DNA of 64,000 bases from Tistlia sp040905785 (GTDB lineage: Bacteria; Pseudomonadota; Alphaproteobacteria; Kiloniellales; DSM-21159), in NCBI RefSeq assembly GCF_040905785.1, contig NZ_JBBDQW010000072.1, positions 62,001-126,000 on the forward strand. Direction: 5' to 3'. A program made the translations under genes and the position numbers. The notes under the pieces were generated by a model, which had not been told where the DNA came from, made no database searches, and saw only the letters and a list, made by a program, of their open reading frames with translations. Positions 36,374-44,718 of this stretch are shown here, in pieces; within the stretch, counting starts at the first letter, position 1; each line of letters opens with the position of its first letter.

Positions 36374-36954
36374 CGGCGCCCGGCCCCGAGGCCGCTCCGC
36401 CCCGCAAGCGCCGCCGGCGCCTGCCGGGCGACCCGCCGGCGCCGGCGCCGGTCGCGCGCATGCTGCGTGTCGACCAGGCCGGGGAGTACGGCGCCCGGCG
36501 CATCTACGAGGGCCAGCTCGCCGTGCTCGGCCGGACCCGGTCCGGACCGATGCTGCGCCACATGTGGGAGCAGGAGAAGCTCCACCTCCAGGCCTTCGAC
36601 GACCTGCTGCCCGAACGCCGGGTCCGGCCGACCCTGCTCTCGCCGCTCTGGCACGTCGCCGGCTTCGCGCTCGGCGCCGGCACGGCGCTGCTCGGCTCCC
36701 GGGCGGCCATGGCCTGCACGGTCGCCGTCGAGGAAACCATCGACCGCCACTACGCCGCCCAGGCCGAGGCGCTCGAAGGGCGCTCCGAGGAGGTCGATCT
36801 GCGCGACACCATCGAGCGGTTCCGCGCCGAGGAGCTGGAGCATCGCGACACCGCCCTGGCCAACGAGGCCGAGCTGGCACCGGCCTACCCCCTGCTCTCG
36901 GCGGCGGTGCGGGCCGGATCGCGCGCGGCGATCTGGCTGAGCGAGCGCCTCTGA
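36370..36954 (+). CDS. coq7: 5-demethoxyubiquinol hydroxylase (COQ7 family)
   Basis: A 194-residue di-iron hydroxylase for the penultimate step of ubiquinone synthesis. After an Arg/Pro-rich N-terminal tail the ferritin-like core starts at MLRVDQAGEYGARRIYEGQ. Iron ligands are seen as Glu in GEYGA, ExxH in QEKLHLQ, Glu in VAVEETIDRHY and ExxH in AEELEHRD. An intervening FALGAGTALLGSRAAMACTVAVEE helix carries the membrane-facing region. It overlaps dsbB by four bases; both serve quinone chemistry. This is the COQ7 form, used by alphaproteobacteria instead of UbiF. Confidence 0.93.
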   Translation: MTAPGPEAAPPRKRRRRLPGDPPAPAPVARMLRVDQAGEYGARRIYEGQLAVLGRTRSGPMLRHMWEQEKLHLQAFDDLLPERRVRPTLLSPLWHVAGFALGAGTALLGSRAAMACTVAVEETIDRHYAAQAEALEGRSEEVDLRDTIERFRAEELEHRDTALANEAELAPAYPLLSAAVRAGSRAAIWLSERL

Positions 36955-37028
36955 CGTCCGTCAGATCTGTTGCAAGCAACTGAAAAGCAACGGATTCTTA
37001 AGCAGATCCGCTAACGGTTTATTGGCTT

Positions 37029-37066
37029 TTCCAGTCTAGAAAGGCAGGGCACACCCCTGTCTGGAA
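37029..37066 (+). promoter_or_regulatory. Stem-loop that includes the ribosome site of the 58-residue gene
   Basis: The outer stem TTCCAG (37029-37034) pairs with CTGGAA (37061-37066). An inner stem CAGGG (37045-37049) pairs with CCCTG (37055-37059) around a CACAC loop. The 3' arm contains the ggaa of the ggaagg Shine-Dalgarno sequence of the small gene at 37077, so folding could block its translation. This is inferred from pairing only. Confidence 0.4.
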
Positions 37067-37076
37067 GGCCACGGCC

Positions 37077-37253
37077 ATGTCGGCACTGTCGTTCAAAGGC
37101 CCGCTGCACCCGCCGACCTGGTGGCCGGAGGCAAAGCGCATCGTCGCCCTGGTTATTCTCGGACCGACCCTCGGCAGCCCCAAGGCGCCGCAGCCCGACA
37201 CGGTCGAGCTGGCCCGCGACGGCAAGATCTTCGACTGGCTGCGCCTCGACTGA
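37077..37253 (+). CDS. Small hypothetical protein (58 residues)
   Basis: The frame begins MSALSFKGPLHPPTWWPE and ends KIFDWLRLD. It is preceded by ggaagg seven bases upstream of the ATG and shows the same strong GC-ending codon choice as its neighbours (for example ctg, gtc, gac, atc). There is no signal peptide; one mildly hydrophobic stretch (RIVALVILGPTLG) is too short for a sure membrane span. It is not recognised. It lies between coq7 and the convergent HNH gene and could be dismissed as chance, but the ribosome site and codon use favour a real gene. Confidence 0.5.
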   Translation: MSALSFKGPLHPPTWWPEAKRIVALVILGPTLGSPKAPQPDTVELARDGKIFDWLRLD

Positions 37254-37269
37254 GCCACCTCGCCCGGCG

Positions 37270-37827
37270 TCAGGACTCCAGCTCGGAATCCCAGTAGAGA
37301 AAGTCGCTCCAGCTCTTGTGCAGGTAATTCGGCGGGAAGCCCCGGCCGTTCTCCTGCAGATGATAGGTCGTCGGCATGTCCGGCGGATCGAGCGGCAGCA
37401 TCTGGCAGTCGCGCGGCATCCGGTTGCCCTTGCGCAGGTTGCAGGTCTGGCAGGCCGTGACGACGTTCTGCCAGGTCGTGCGGCCGCCGCGCGAGCGGGG
37501 CACGACATGGTCGAAGGTCAGATCCTCGGAGGGGAAGCCGTCGCCGCAGTACTGGCAGCGGAAGCTGTCGCGCAGGAAGACGTTGAACCGGGTGAAGGCC
37601 GGCCGCCGGTCCATCGTCACGTATTCCTTGAGGGCGATCACGCTCGGCAGCTTCATCGAGTAGCTTGGCGAGTGGATCACCCGGTCGTACTGGGAGACGA
37701 CGTTGACCCGGTCCAGGAAGACCGCCTTGATGGTGTCCTGCCAGGCCCAGAGGGACAGCGGAAAGTAGCTCAGCGGACGAAAGTCCGCGTTCAAGACCAG
37801 AGCAGGAAAGCTTTCTCCGGGGCTCAA
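37270..37827 (-). CDS. HNH endonuclease-family protein
   Basis: A 185-residue protein read from a TTG at 37827, with an aggga site nine bases before it; no in-frame ATG exists upstream. The HNH core lies at ~residues 85-140: FRCQYCGDGFPSEDLTFDHVVP, with CxxC, then the DHVVPRSRGG nuclease turn, and ACQTCNLRKGNR with a second CxxC completing the zinc knuckle. The conserved N-terminal block VLNADFRPLSYFPLSLW is shared by a widespread chromosomal HNH group of unknown function. It is not a homing or restriction enzyme from context: no methylase or intron is near. Confidence 0.87.
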   Translation of the reverse strand: MSPGESFPALVLNADFRPLSYFPLSLWAWQDTIKAVFLDRVNVVSQYDRVIHSPSYSMKLPSVIALKEYVTMDRRPAFTRFNVFLRDSFRCQYCGDGFPSEDLTFDHVVPRSRGGRTTWQNVVTACQTCNLRKGNRMPRDCQMLPLDPPDMPTTYHLQENGRGFPPNYLHKSWSDFLYWDSELES

Positions 37828-37969
37828 GCCGCCGTCTCCCTCTACTGAGTTCCTTCGACTCTAGACCGTTCAAGGTCATCGTGAATAGCCCGCCGCAGAA
37901 GCCGGCACAAGATCTTGTGCGTGGCCGTCTGCAGACTTCACCGATCTGTCACGCGGGCCGTCAGTCCCG

Positions 37970-38632
37970 TCAGCCGGCGAAGCGCTCGGCAAGGAAGGCG
38001 ATCGCCGCCCGCAGGCCGCCTTCGTCGATCGAGTGGCCGAGGCCGGGCCGCGCCAGGCTCTCGACCGGCACGGCCAGATCCCGCAGGCCGTGCTCGCAGG
38101 CCTCGAGGGCGCCGAAGGGCACGACCGGATCGGCCTCGCCGTGGACCAGCAGCACCGGGGGGCGGCTGACGAGCTCGCCGGCCAGGCGGTCGGGTGCGAC
38201 CAGCAGCCCCGAGAAGCCGACTATGCCGGCGACCGGCTCGGGCCGCCGCAGGGCGGTGTGGAGCGCCATCATGGTGCCCTGGGAGAAGCCGACCAAGGCG
38301 AGCGCCTCGGCACCGAGGCCGTGGCGCGCCAGCTCGGCGTCGAGGAAGCGGTCGATAGGGCCCCGTGCACCCTCGGCGCCCCAGTAGAGCTGCTGGGCGT
38401 CGCGCACCTCGAGGCTGAACCACTGGAAGCCCATGGGCGCCCGGTCGCAGGGGAAGGGCGCGTTCGGCGCCGCGAAGGCGGCGTCGGGCAGGGCCTGGGC
38501 GAGGTAGGGCGCCAGGCCGATCAGGTCGTCGCCGTCGGCGCCCAGGCCGTGCAGCAGCACGACCAGCTGCCTGGCCGGCCCGCCGCTGGCGGGCTCCTGG
38601 CGCGGTCCGTCGAGTCCGGTCTTGTCGTTCAT
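37970..38632 (-). CDS. Alpha/beta-hydrolase, phospholipase/carboxylesterase family
   Basis: A 220-residue serine esterase of the acyl-protein-thioesterase-like family. The oxyanion region is VVLLHGLGADGDDL (residue ~25). The nucleophile is Ser in LVGFSQGTMMAL (GFSQG), the acid is Asp in LLVHGEADPVVPF, and the His is in PGLGHSIDE. GFQWFSLE is typical of bacterial short carboxylesterases. The start at ATG 38632 begins the conserved part; longer upstream frames are antisense noise to the DNA glycosylase. It lies 22 bases downstream of the DNA glycosylase gene, likely one transcript. Confidence 0.9.
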   Translation of the reverse strand: MNDKTGLDGPRQEPASGGPARQLVVLLHGLGADGDDLIGLAPYLAQALPDAAFAAPNAPFPCDRAPMGFQWFSLEVRDAQQLYWGAEGARGPIDRFLDAELARHGLGAEALALVGFSQGTMMALHTALRRPEPVAGIVGFSGLLVAPDRLAGELVSRPPVLLVHGEADPVVPFGALEACEHGLRDLAVPVESLARPGLGHSIDEGGLRAAIAFLAERFAG

Positions 38633-38654
38633 GCAGTCTCCGGGAATTGCGGGT

Positions 38655-39305
38655 TCAGGGAAGCACCTCGGCAGGCATCCCCGCGGGCGCCTTGCCGTGG
38701 CTGCGGTAGTGCCAGAGCAGCCGCGCCGCGACCGCCCGCAGGGGTCGCCAGGGCTCGGCCAGGGCACGCATAGCCTTGGCATCGGGCCGCTCGGCAAGGC
38801 CCTTCAGCTTCTGCGCGCCCATCATCAGGCCGACGTCGTCGGCCGGCCAGACGTCGGGCCGGCCGAGCGAGAACAGCAGGTAGACCTCGGCCGACCAGCG
38901 GCCCAGGCCCTTGACCGCCGTGACCTCGGCGATCGCCGCCTCGTCGTCCAACACCTCCAGCGCCGAAACGTTCAGTCGCCCGGCCAGCATGGTCTCCGCC
39001 AGGGAGCGGGCGTAGCGCGCCTTCTGGCGCGACAGGCCGACCGAGCGCAGCTCCTCCTCCGAGCGTTCCAGGATGCGCTCGGGCACCAAAGGCTCGCAGG
39101 CGGCCTCGAGCCGCGCCCAGATCGCCGCAGCCGAGGCCAGGGAGACCTGCTGCGCGACGATCACGCGCAGCAGGGTGGCGAAGCCCGGCGGGCGATAGCG
39201 CAGCGGCGGCGGGCCCGCTTCCTCGATCGCCCGGGCGCAGTCGGGGTCGAGGCGGCCGAGGGCGGCCAGGGCCTCCGGCAGGCCGTGCTCGTCGATCCGC
39301 AGCAT
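38655..39305 (-). CDS. DNA-3-methyladenine glycosylase II (HhH-GPD family)
   Basis: A 216-residue base-excision repair glycosylase acting on alkylated purines. FATLLRVIVAQQVSLASAAAIW (residue ~42) is the helix before the damaged-base pocket. VKGLGRWSAEVYLLFSLGRPD is the helix-hairpin-helix followed by the GPD turn, and WPADDVGLMMG contains the catalytic Asp. There is no AlkA-type N-terminal domain or Ada fusion, so it is the compact AlkA/MAG-like form. The ATG at 39305 gives a normal length. Divergent from gluQ, with only 41 bases between them. Confidence 0.9.
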   Translation of the reverse strand: MLRIDEHGLPEALAALGRLDPDCARAIEEAGPPPLRYRPPGFATLLRVIVAQQVSLASAAAIWARLEAACEPLVPERILERSEEELRSVGLSRQKARYARSLAETMLAGRLNVSALEVLDDEAAIAEVTAVKGLGRWSAEVYLLFSLGRPDVWPADDVGLMMGAQKLKGLAERPDAKAMRALAEPWRPLRAVAARLLWHYRSHGKAPAGMPAEVLP

Positions 39306-39346
39306 GGGCTGGACAATAGCCGACGGGCCGGCTACCGCCAGCCCCC

Positions 39347-40186
39347 ATGGCAGAGACGACGCGCTTCGCTCCCTCCCCGACGGGGCTCCTGCACCTGGGC
39401 CACGCTCACTCGGCGCTCTTCGCCGCCGCGGCGGCAGGCGGTCCGGGCGGGCGCTTCCTGCTGCGCGTCGAGGACATCGACCGGCCACGCTGTCGGCCCG
39501 AGTTCGAGGCGGCCATCCTCGAGGACCTCGCCTGGCTCGGCCTTGCCTGGGAGGCCCCGGTGCGCCGCCAGTCGGAGCATGCCGCCGACCACGCCGCCGC
39601 CCTCGCGCGGCTGGAGGCCGAGGGCCTGCTCTATCCCTGCTTCTGCACGCGCCGCGAGATCGCCGAGGAGATCGCGCGCAGCGCCGGCGCACCGCACGGG
39701 CCCGAGGGTCCGCTCTACCCGGGGACCTGCCGGCGCCTCGCTGGCTCGGAGCGCGCCGAGCGTCTGGCCGCCGGCGTCTCGGCGGCCCTGCGCCTCGACG
39801 TCTCGGCGGCACAGGCCCGCAGCGGGCCTCTGACCTGGCAGGACGCCGCGCAGGGCGAGATCCGAGCGGCGCCCGAGACCCTGGGCGACGTCGTGCTCGC
39901 GCGCCGCGACATCGGCACCAGCTACCACCTGGCGGTGACGGTCGACGACGCCCTGCAGGGGATCACCCTGGTGACGCGCGGCCAGGACCTGTTCCACGCG
40001 ACCCACGTCCACCGCCTGCTGCAGGCCCTGCTCGGGCTGCCGGTGCCGCGCTGGCACCACCACGGCCTGCTCGCCGACGAGAGCGGGCGGCGCCTGGCCA
40101 AGCGCCACGACGCCCTCTCGCTCCGCGTGCTGCGCGAGGCCGGCCACGCCCCCGAGGCGGTGCGGCGGATGGCGGGGTTCGCCTAG
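39347..40186 (+). CDS. gluQ: Glutamyl-queuosine tRNA(Asp) synthetase
   Basis: A 279-residue truncated GluRS paralogue that attaches glutamate to the queuine base at position 34 of tRNA-Asp. FAPSPTGLLHLGHAHSAL holds the HIGH-type motif (HLGH). LRVEDIDRPRC is the glutamate/ATP region. The zinc site is CFC in LYPCFCTRRE with Tyr and Cys in LYPGTCR. GRRLAKRHDALSL stands where KMSKS is expected. The anticodon-binding domain is absent, as in all GluQRS. The first ATG has only a weak ribosome site. Confidence 0.92.
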   Translation: MAETTRFAPSPTGLLHLGHAHSALFAAAAAGGPGGRFLLRVEDIDRPRCRPEFEAAILEDLAWLGLAWEAPVRRQSEHAADHAAALARLEAEGLLYPCFCTRREIAEEIARSAGAPHGPEGPLYPGTCRRLAGSERAERLAAGVSAALRLDVSAAQARSGPLTWQDAAQGEIRAAPETLGDVVLARRDIGTSYHLAVTVDDALQGITLVTRGQDLFHATHVHRLLQALLGLPVPRWHHHGLLADESGRRLAKRHDALSLRVLREAGHAPEAVRRMAGFA

Positions 40187-40201
40187 CCGCCAACGGCCGG
40201 C

Positions 40202-40528
40202 TCAGCCGAAGCCCTTCTCCGAGGTCAGCACGGTCTCGACGCCGTGGATCTGGCGCAGGCAGCGGGCGATGTAGTCGCAGAGCTCCGGCTCGAGGTCCCG
40301 AACCTGGATGTCGATCGCCAGGGTCTCGCCGCCGCGGCCCTGGCCGGCCGGCAGGCGGTCGCTGTGCCAGCGCAGCGGCACCAGGTTGCGCTTGGCGAAG
40401 AGCTCGAGCACGCGCGGCATGACCCCGGGCTCGGCGGCGGCGGCGACGGAGAAGCAGAAGACCGGCGCGGGCGCGGGTCGCGCGGCGGCTCGCCGAGAGG
40501 TCTCGGAAAGTGGACTAGTGGTCGACAT
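40202..40528 (-). CDS. Small ACT-like domain protein
   Basis: A 108-residue protein starting at ATG 40528 (MSTTSPLSE). After a 30-residue Ala/Arg-rich linker comes a ferredoxin-like ACT fold: VFCFSVAAAAEPGVMPRVLELFAKRNLVPLRW, then GETLAIDIQVRDLEPELCDYIARCLRQI and HGVETV. ACT domains bind amino acids and regulate enzymes. Stand-alone copies resembling the acetolactate synthase small subunit occur in alphaproteobacteria. No biosynthetic partner is adjacent. A convergent gluQ ends 15 bases away. Confidence 0.7.
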   Translation of the reverse strand: MSTTSPLSETSRRAAARPAPAPVFCFSVAAAAEPGVMPRVLELFAKRNLVPLRWHSDRLPAGQGRGGETLAIDIQVRDLEPELCDYIARCLRQIHGVETVLTSEKGFG

Positions 40529-40906
40529 GGGACGCAGTCTCCAGAAGAGCGGTGGCAATCGAACAGGCACGACCCGGCAGCCCGTGGGGCGCCGGGTGGC
40601 TAATTCGAAGGCCAGCGATCATCCGAAGATGCGTCATGGCCGAAGCTTAGGAGCCCGCGGCCACCGGGGTCAAGGCGGGCGGCGCGCCTGGCCTGTGGCG
40701 GGCAGCCGTCGCTGCGGATCGCGCGGGGGAGCCGCTCTGTCGAGGCGGTCGCGCGGGCGAATTCCGGTCGCCACACCTTCGCAGGTATGTTTCAGTTTGA
40801 TGACGGTTGCGGCTCGCTTCTGCGCTGCGGCAATCGGCACCGCCTCTCAGGCGAACCATCCCGGCGAGGCGCCGGGCAAGGAACACAACAGAATTTGGAG
40901 GAGACG
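40529..40906. other. Intergenic region upstream of the phosphonate-type transporter
   Basis: A gap of 378 bases between divergent genes. No credible gene was found. It should contain the promoter of the phn operon; the only motif noted is the Pho-box-like element at 40789-40806. The phnD ribosome site (tttggaggag) lies at its right edge. Confidence 0.6.
40789..40806 (-). promoter_or_regulatory. Pho-box-like element (reverse orientation)
   Basis: On the minus strand the bases read CCGTCAT-caaa-CTGAAAC, against the PhoB consensus CTGTCAT-N4-CTGTCAC: six of seven and five of seven matches with the exact four-base spacer. It lies 100 bases before phnD, and its orientation is opposite to the gene, which weakens the case. 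Confidence 0.35.
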
Positions 40907-41914
40907 ATGAGTCTACCGACAGGGAGATGGATCGGCAGCGGGCTCGCCCCGATGTCGTTGCTGGCGGCCCTTGGGCTGGCCGTGGCGCTCGGCGCCGCGC
41001 CGGCACAGGCACAGGATTGCCCCGACCGGGGCGCGCTCGACTCGATGTACTGCGACCGCGACGGCGACCTCGTCGCCGACGCGCCGAGCGACCCCTCGAA
41101 GCTGGTGAACCCGGACACACTGGTTTTCGCCTACACGCCGGTCGAGGACCCGGCGATCTACGCCGATATCTGGCAGCCCTTCATCGACCACCTCGAGGAG
41201 GTCACCGGCAAGGAGGTGCGCTTCTTCGCCGTGCAGTCCAATGCCGCCGAGGTCGAGGCCATGCGCAGCGGGCGCCTGCACATCGCCGGCTTCTCGACCG
41301 GTCCGACGCCCTTTGCGGTCAATCTGGCCGGCGCCGTTCCCTTCGCCCTGATGGGCGCCGAGGACGGCCGGTTCGGCTACACGCTGCAGCTCTTTACCCG
41401 CAAGGACAGCGGCATCGAGAGCCCCGAGCAGCTGAAGGGCAAGACGGTGGCGCACACCTCGCCGACCTCCAATTCCGGCAACCAGGCGCCGCGCGCGCTC
41501 TTCCCCGCGATCGGGCTGGTGCCGGACCAGGACTACGAGGTCGTCTATTCCGGTTCCCACGACCAGTCGATCCTGGGCGTCGTCGCCGGTGACTACGACG
41601 CCGCGCCCGTCGCCTCCGAGGTCGTCGAGCGCATGGCCGAACGGGGCCTCTACGATCCGGAAGAGCTGAGGCTGCTCTACGAGTCGAAGCCCTTCCCGAC
41701 GACCTCCTACACCCACGCCCACGACCTCGACCCGGCGCTGGTGGAGAAGATCAAGGAAGCCTTCTTCAGCTTCGACATGTCCGGCACCGCGCTGGGCGAG
41801 GAGTTCAAGGGCGTCACCAAGTTCATCCCGATCTCCTACAAGGAGGATTGGGAGGTGATCCGCGAGATCCAGGAAGCCAACGGCGTCACCTACACGCAGG
41901 GCAACCTGAAGTAG
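40907..41914 (+). CDS. phnD: Phosphonate-type ABC transporter substrate-binding protein
   Basis: A 335-residue periplasmic binding protein with a Sec signal (MSLLAALGLAVALGAAPAQAQ). TLVFAYTPVEDPAIYADIWQPFIDHLEEVTG opens the first lobe. FAVQSNAAEVEAMRSGRLHIAGFSTGP and VAHTSPTSNSGNQAPRALFP form the ligand loop with the Ser/Thr cluster typical of PhnD, and YTHAHDLDPALVEKIKEAF lies in the second lobe. The likely ligand is a phosphonate or phosphite. The start at ATG 40907 has an excellent ggaggag site. It is the first gene of phnDCEE. Confidence 0.88.
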   Translation: MSLPTGRWIGSGLAPMSLLAALGLAVALGAAPAQAQDCPDRGALDSMYCDRDGDLVADAPSDPSKLVNPDTLVFAYTPVEDPAIYADIWQPFIDHLEEVTGKEVRFFAVQSNAAEVEAMRSGRLHIAGFSTGPTPFAVNLAGAVPFALMGAEDGRFGYTLQLFTRKDSGIESPEQLKGKTVAHTSPTSNSGNQAPRALFPAIGLVPDQDYEVVYSGSHDQSILGVVAGDYDAAPVASEVVERMAERGLYDPEELRLLYESKPFPTTSYTHAHDLDPALVEKIKEAFFSFDMSGTALGEEFKGVTKFIPISYKEDWEVIREIQEANGVTYTQGNLK

Positions 41915-41988
41915 CCGGTCCTGCCGGCCCGGCCGGGCGCCTGCGCGCCCGCCGGGCCGGTCTCTTCCGGACCTTCGCGGGGACTCGA

Positions 41989-42786
41989 ATGCTGAAAATA
42001 AGCGGACTGTCGAACAGCTACGGCAGCGACCAGCCGGTGCTGAAGGATCTCGACCTGACGGTGCCGGGCGAGTCGGTGGTCGCCATAATCGGCGCCTCCG
42101 GTGCCGGCAAGAGCACGCTGCTGCGCTGCATCAACCGGCTGGTCGAGCCGACCGCCGGCTCGATCGAGCTCAACGGCCTCGAGCTGACCCGGCTCAACGG
42201 CCGCGAGCTGCGCCGGGCGCGCCGCCGCATCGGCATGATCTTCCAGAGCTTCAACCTCGTCGACCGGCTGACGGTCATGGAGAACGTGCTGTCGGGCCGT
42301 CTGGGCTACGTCCCCTTCTGGCGGGCGGCGTCGCGGCGTTTCCCGCAGGCCGACATCGAGCGCGCCTTCCACCTCATGGAGCGCGTCGGCATCGTCCACT
42401 ACGTCAACAAGCGGGCGGACGAGCTGTCGGGCGGCGAGCGCCAGCGCGTCGGCGTCGTGCGGGCGCTGATGCAGGAACCGCAGATCCTGCTGGCCGACGA
42501 GCCGACGGCCTCGCTCGACCCCAAGACCTCGCGGCAGATCATGGAGCTGCTGCAGTCGCTGGCCAGCGAGCTGCAACTGCCGGTCCTGATCAACATCCAC
42601 AATGTCGCCGAGGCCAAGGAGTACACCCAGCGGATCGTCGGCATGCGCTACGGCAGGATCATCTTCGACGGTTTGCCGGCGGACCTGGACGAGGCGGCGA
42701 TGGAAGAGATCTACGCCGGCATGCCCGCCGCTGAGCGCGAGCAGACCGGCCTCGACGCCCCGGTGCGGGAGGCCGCCCTGCCATGA
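41989..42786 (+). CDS. phnC: Phosphonate-type ABC transporter ATP-binding protein
   Basis: A 265-residue ABC ATPase. Walker A is IIGASGAGKSTLLRC (residue ~35), followed by the Q-loop MIFQSFNLVDRLTV. The signature is LSGGERQRVGVVRAL, Walker B is ILLADEPTASLDP, and the H-loop is LINIHNVAEAKEY. The order and the MENVLSGRLGYVPFWRA insert are typical of PhnC. It powers uptake through the two PhnE permeases. It starts 74 bases after phnD and overlaps the first permease by four bases. Confidence 0.92.
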   Translation: MLKISGLSNSYGSDQPVLKDLDLTVPGESVVAIIGASGAGKSTLLRCINRLVEPTAGSIELNGLELTRLNGRELRRARRRIGMIFQSFNLVDRLTVMENVLSGRLGYVPFWRAASRRFPQADIERAFHLMERVGIVHYVNKRADELSGGERQRVGVVRALMQEPQILLADEPTASLDPKTSRQIMELLQSLASELQLPVLINIHNVAEAKEYTQRIVGMRYGRIIFDGLPADLDEAAMEEIYAGMPAAEREQTGLDAPVREAALP

Positions 42787-43601
42787 CGCCGACGCCCGAG
42801 GCGCGCACCGCGGGGCGCCCGCCGACCTGGCGCAAGCCGGCTTTCATCCGCAACCCCTACGTCCGCTGGACGGTGATCCTGGTCGCCGTCGCCTACGTCT
42901 GGTGGGCGCTCTCGATGCTGCCCTTCGACCTGCAGCGCATCCAGGAGGGCCTTCCCCGCGCCGCGCGCATCTTCTCGGGCGCCTTTCCGCCCAGCTTCGC
43001 GCGCAGCCAGCTGCTGCTCGACGGCTTTCTCGAGAGCATCAAGATCGCGGTGCTGGCGACCGTGCTCGGTGTTGGCCTCAGCGTGCCCATCGCCTTCCTG
43101 GCAGCGCGCAACATCGTGCCGCGCCTGGTCTACCTGGTCGGGCGCGCCGTCATCATCGTGGCGCGCAGCTTCCACCCGGTGATCGTCGCCATCCTCTTCG
43201 TCAAGGCGGTCGGCTTCGGTCCGCTCGCCGGAGTCCTGACGCTGACGATCTACTCCATCGGCTTCGTCGCCAAGATGCTGGCCGAGAAGATCGAGGAGAT
43301 CGACTGGGGTCAGGTGGAGGCGGTGCGGGCCAGCGGCGCCGGCTGGATGACGACGCTGCTCTATGCCGTGATCCCGCAGATCATGCCGCGGCAGATCGGC
43401 CTCAGCATCTACCAGCTCGACAGCAACCTGCGCGCCTCGGCGATCGTCGGCCTGGTCGGGGCCGGGGGCATCGGCGCGACCCTGATGAACGCCTTCGGGC
43501 GCTACGACTACGACTTCGCACTCGCCATCACCCTCTGCATCATCGGCGTCATCCTGGTCAGCGAGGCGATCAGCGGGCGCATCCGGAGGAACCTGTGGTA
43601 G
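42783..43601 (+). CDS. phnE: Phosphonate-type ABC transporter permease 1
   Basis: A 272-residue BPD-type permease with about six membrane spans. FLESIKIAVLATVLGVGLSVPIAFLAARNI leads into the core, and EEIDWGQVEAVRASGAGWMTTLLYAVIPQIMP is the EAA loop that docks on PhnC (with the Gly at the expected place). The last block is LRASAIVGLVGAGGIGATL. The ATG overlaps the phnC stop by four bases. A second, related permease follows directly, so the channel is probably a heterodimer. Confidence 0.92.
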   Translation: MTPTPEARTAGRPPTWRKPAFIRNPYVRWTVILVAVAYVWWALSMLPFDLQRIQEGLPRAARIFSGAFPPSFARSQLLLDGFLESIKIAVLATVLGVGLSVPIAFLAARNIVPRLVYLVGRAVIIVARSFHPVIVAILFVKAVGFGPLAGVLTLTIYSIGFVAKMLAEKIEEIDWGQVEAVRASGAGWMTTLLYAVIPQIMPRQIGLSIYQLDSNLRASAIVGLVGAGGIGATLMNAFGRYDYDFALAITLCIIGVILVSEAISGRIRRNLW

Positions 43602-44410
43602 CGGCCGAGCCGGGCGAAGGCATCGCAGAGCGCGAGTGGCGGCGCTACACGCCGCGTCAGCGCTGGCAGCGGCTGGCCGGCTTCGCCGCCGCGGTGGCGG
43701 CGACCGCCTGGGCGCTGAGCACCATCGATGTATTCTGGCCCTGGCTGTTCGACGCGCCGGAGCAGATGGGCGACCTCTTCGGCCGGATGGTCCCGCCGGA
43801 CGTCTCGGCCTGGCGCGCCATCGCCGAGGCGCTCCTGGAGACCGTGAACATCGCGACCATCGCGACGCTGATCTCGGTCTTCCTGTCCCTGCCGATCGCG
43901 CTGCTGGCCGCCCAGAACACGACGCCGAACCGCGCGACCCTGTGGCTCGGGCGCTTCATCCTGGTCTCCAGCCGGTCGGTCAACACGATCATCTGGGCGC
44001 TGCTCTTCGTCGCCATCTTTGGGCCCGGCGCGCTGGCCGGAATCCTGGCGATCATCTTCCGGTCTATCGGCTTCCTCGGGAAGCTGGTCGGGGAGGCGAT
44101 CGAGGAGATCGACCGGCGGCCGATCGAGGCCCTGGAGGCGACCGGCGCCTCGCGCTCCAAGATCCTGCTGTTCGGCGTCGTGCCGCAGGTCATGCCGACC
44201 TTCTTCGCGGTCTCGATCCTGCGCTGGGACATCAACCTGCGCGAATCGACGGTGCTCGGCCTGGTCGGCGCGGGCGGCATCGGGCTGATCCTGCAGGGCT
44301 CGATCGACACCTTCGCCTGGCAGACGGTCTCGACGATCCTGCTGGCGATCATCGCCCTGGTGCTGTTCGGCGAGGCGGTCGCCGCCTGGCTGCGCGAGAG
44401 GATCATCTGA
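43595..44410 (+). CDS. phnE: Phosphonate-type ABC transporter permease 2
   Basis: A 271-residue permease homologous to its neighbour. It starts at a GTG (43595) whose codon overlaps the end of the first permease by seven bases; the ggagga site sits inside the upstream gene. ALLETVNIATIATLISVFLSLPIALLAAQN, the EAA loop EEIDRRPIEALEATGASRSKILLFGVVPQVMP, and LRESTVLGLVGAGGIGLIL are seen. Paired phnE genes are usual in alphaproteobacterial phnCDEE operons. No C-P lyase (phnGHIJKLM), phosphonatase or phosphite dehydrogenase gene is in the window. Confidence 0.9.
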   Translation: MVAAEPGEGIAEREWRRYTPRQRWQRLAGFAAAVAATAWALSTIDVFWPWLFDAPEQMGDLFGRMVPPDVSAWRAIAEALLETVNIATIATLISVFLSLPIALLAAQNTTPNRATLWLGRFILVSSRSVNTIIWALLFVAIFGPGALAGILAIIFRSIGFLGKLVGEAIEEIDRRPIEALEATGASRSKILLFGVVPQVMPTFFAVSILRWDINLRESTVLGLVGAGGIGLILQGSIDTFAWQTVSTILLAIIALVLFGEAVAAWLRERII

Positions 44411-44718
44411 CGCCGCAGCGGCTCGGCGAAGGTGAGAATCGCAAAGGCCTATCGCTCCGGCGGGTCGGCAGTCTCGGCCTGCCTGTCGACCAAGCTGGGC
44501 AACAGGAGTTCCGTCCCTGCCTGCCAATCGCCTGCTCGGCGAGCCCCGCAAGGGCTGAACCTCTCGCCGTTTCCTGTCAATTCAACCGACGCGCTGGGTG
44601 TCGTTCCGTCAGCGCTCCTTACACTTGTGCCCCCTGTCTCGGCGCCGACTTGGCTCATTTCCGCCACTGGCGTGGAGTATGCGTTCTGGAGTTGCCGAAC
44701 TTCTGGGAGGACCAAGCC
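44411..44718. other. AT-richer spacer between the permease and the methyltransferase genes
   Basis: These 308 bases are visibly less GC-rich than the surroundings and contain no convincing gene; open frames there lack ribosome sites and familiar residues. No terminator hairpin with a T-tract was found after the permease gene. The shift in composition continues mildly into the methyltransferase gene. Confidence 0.5.
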
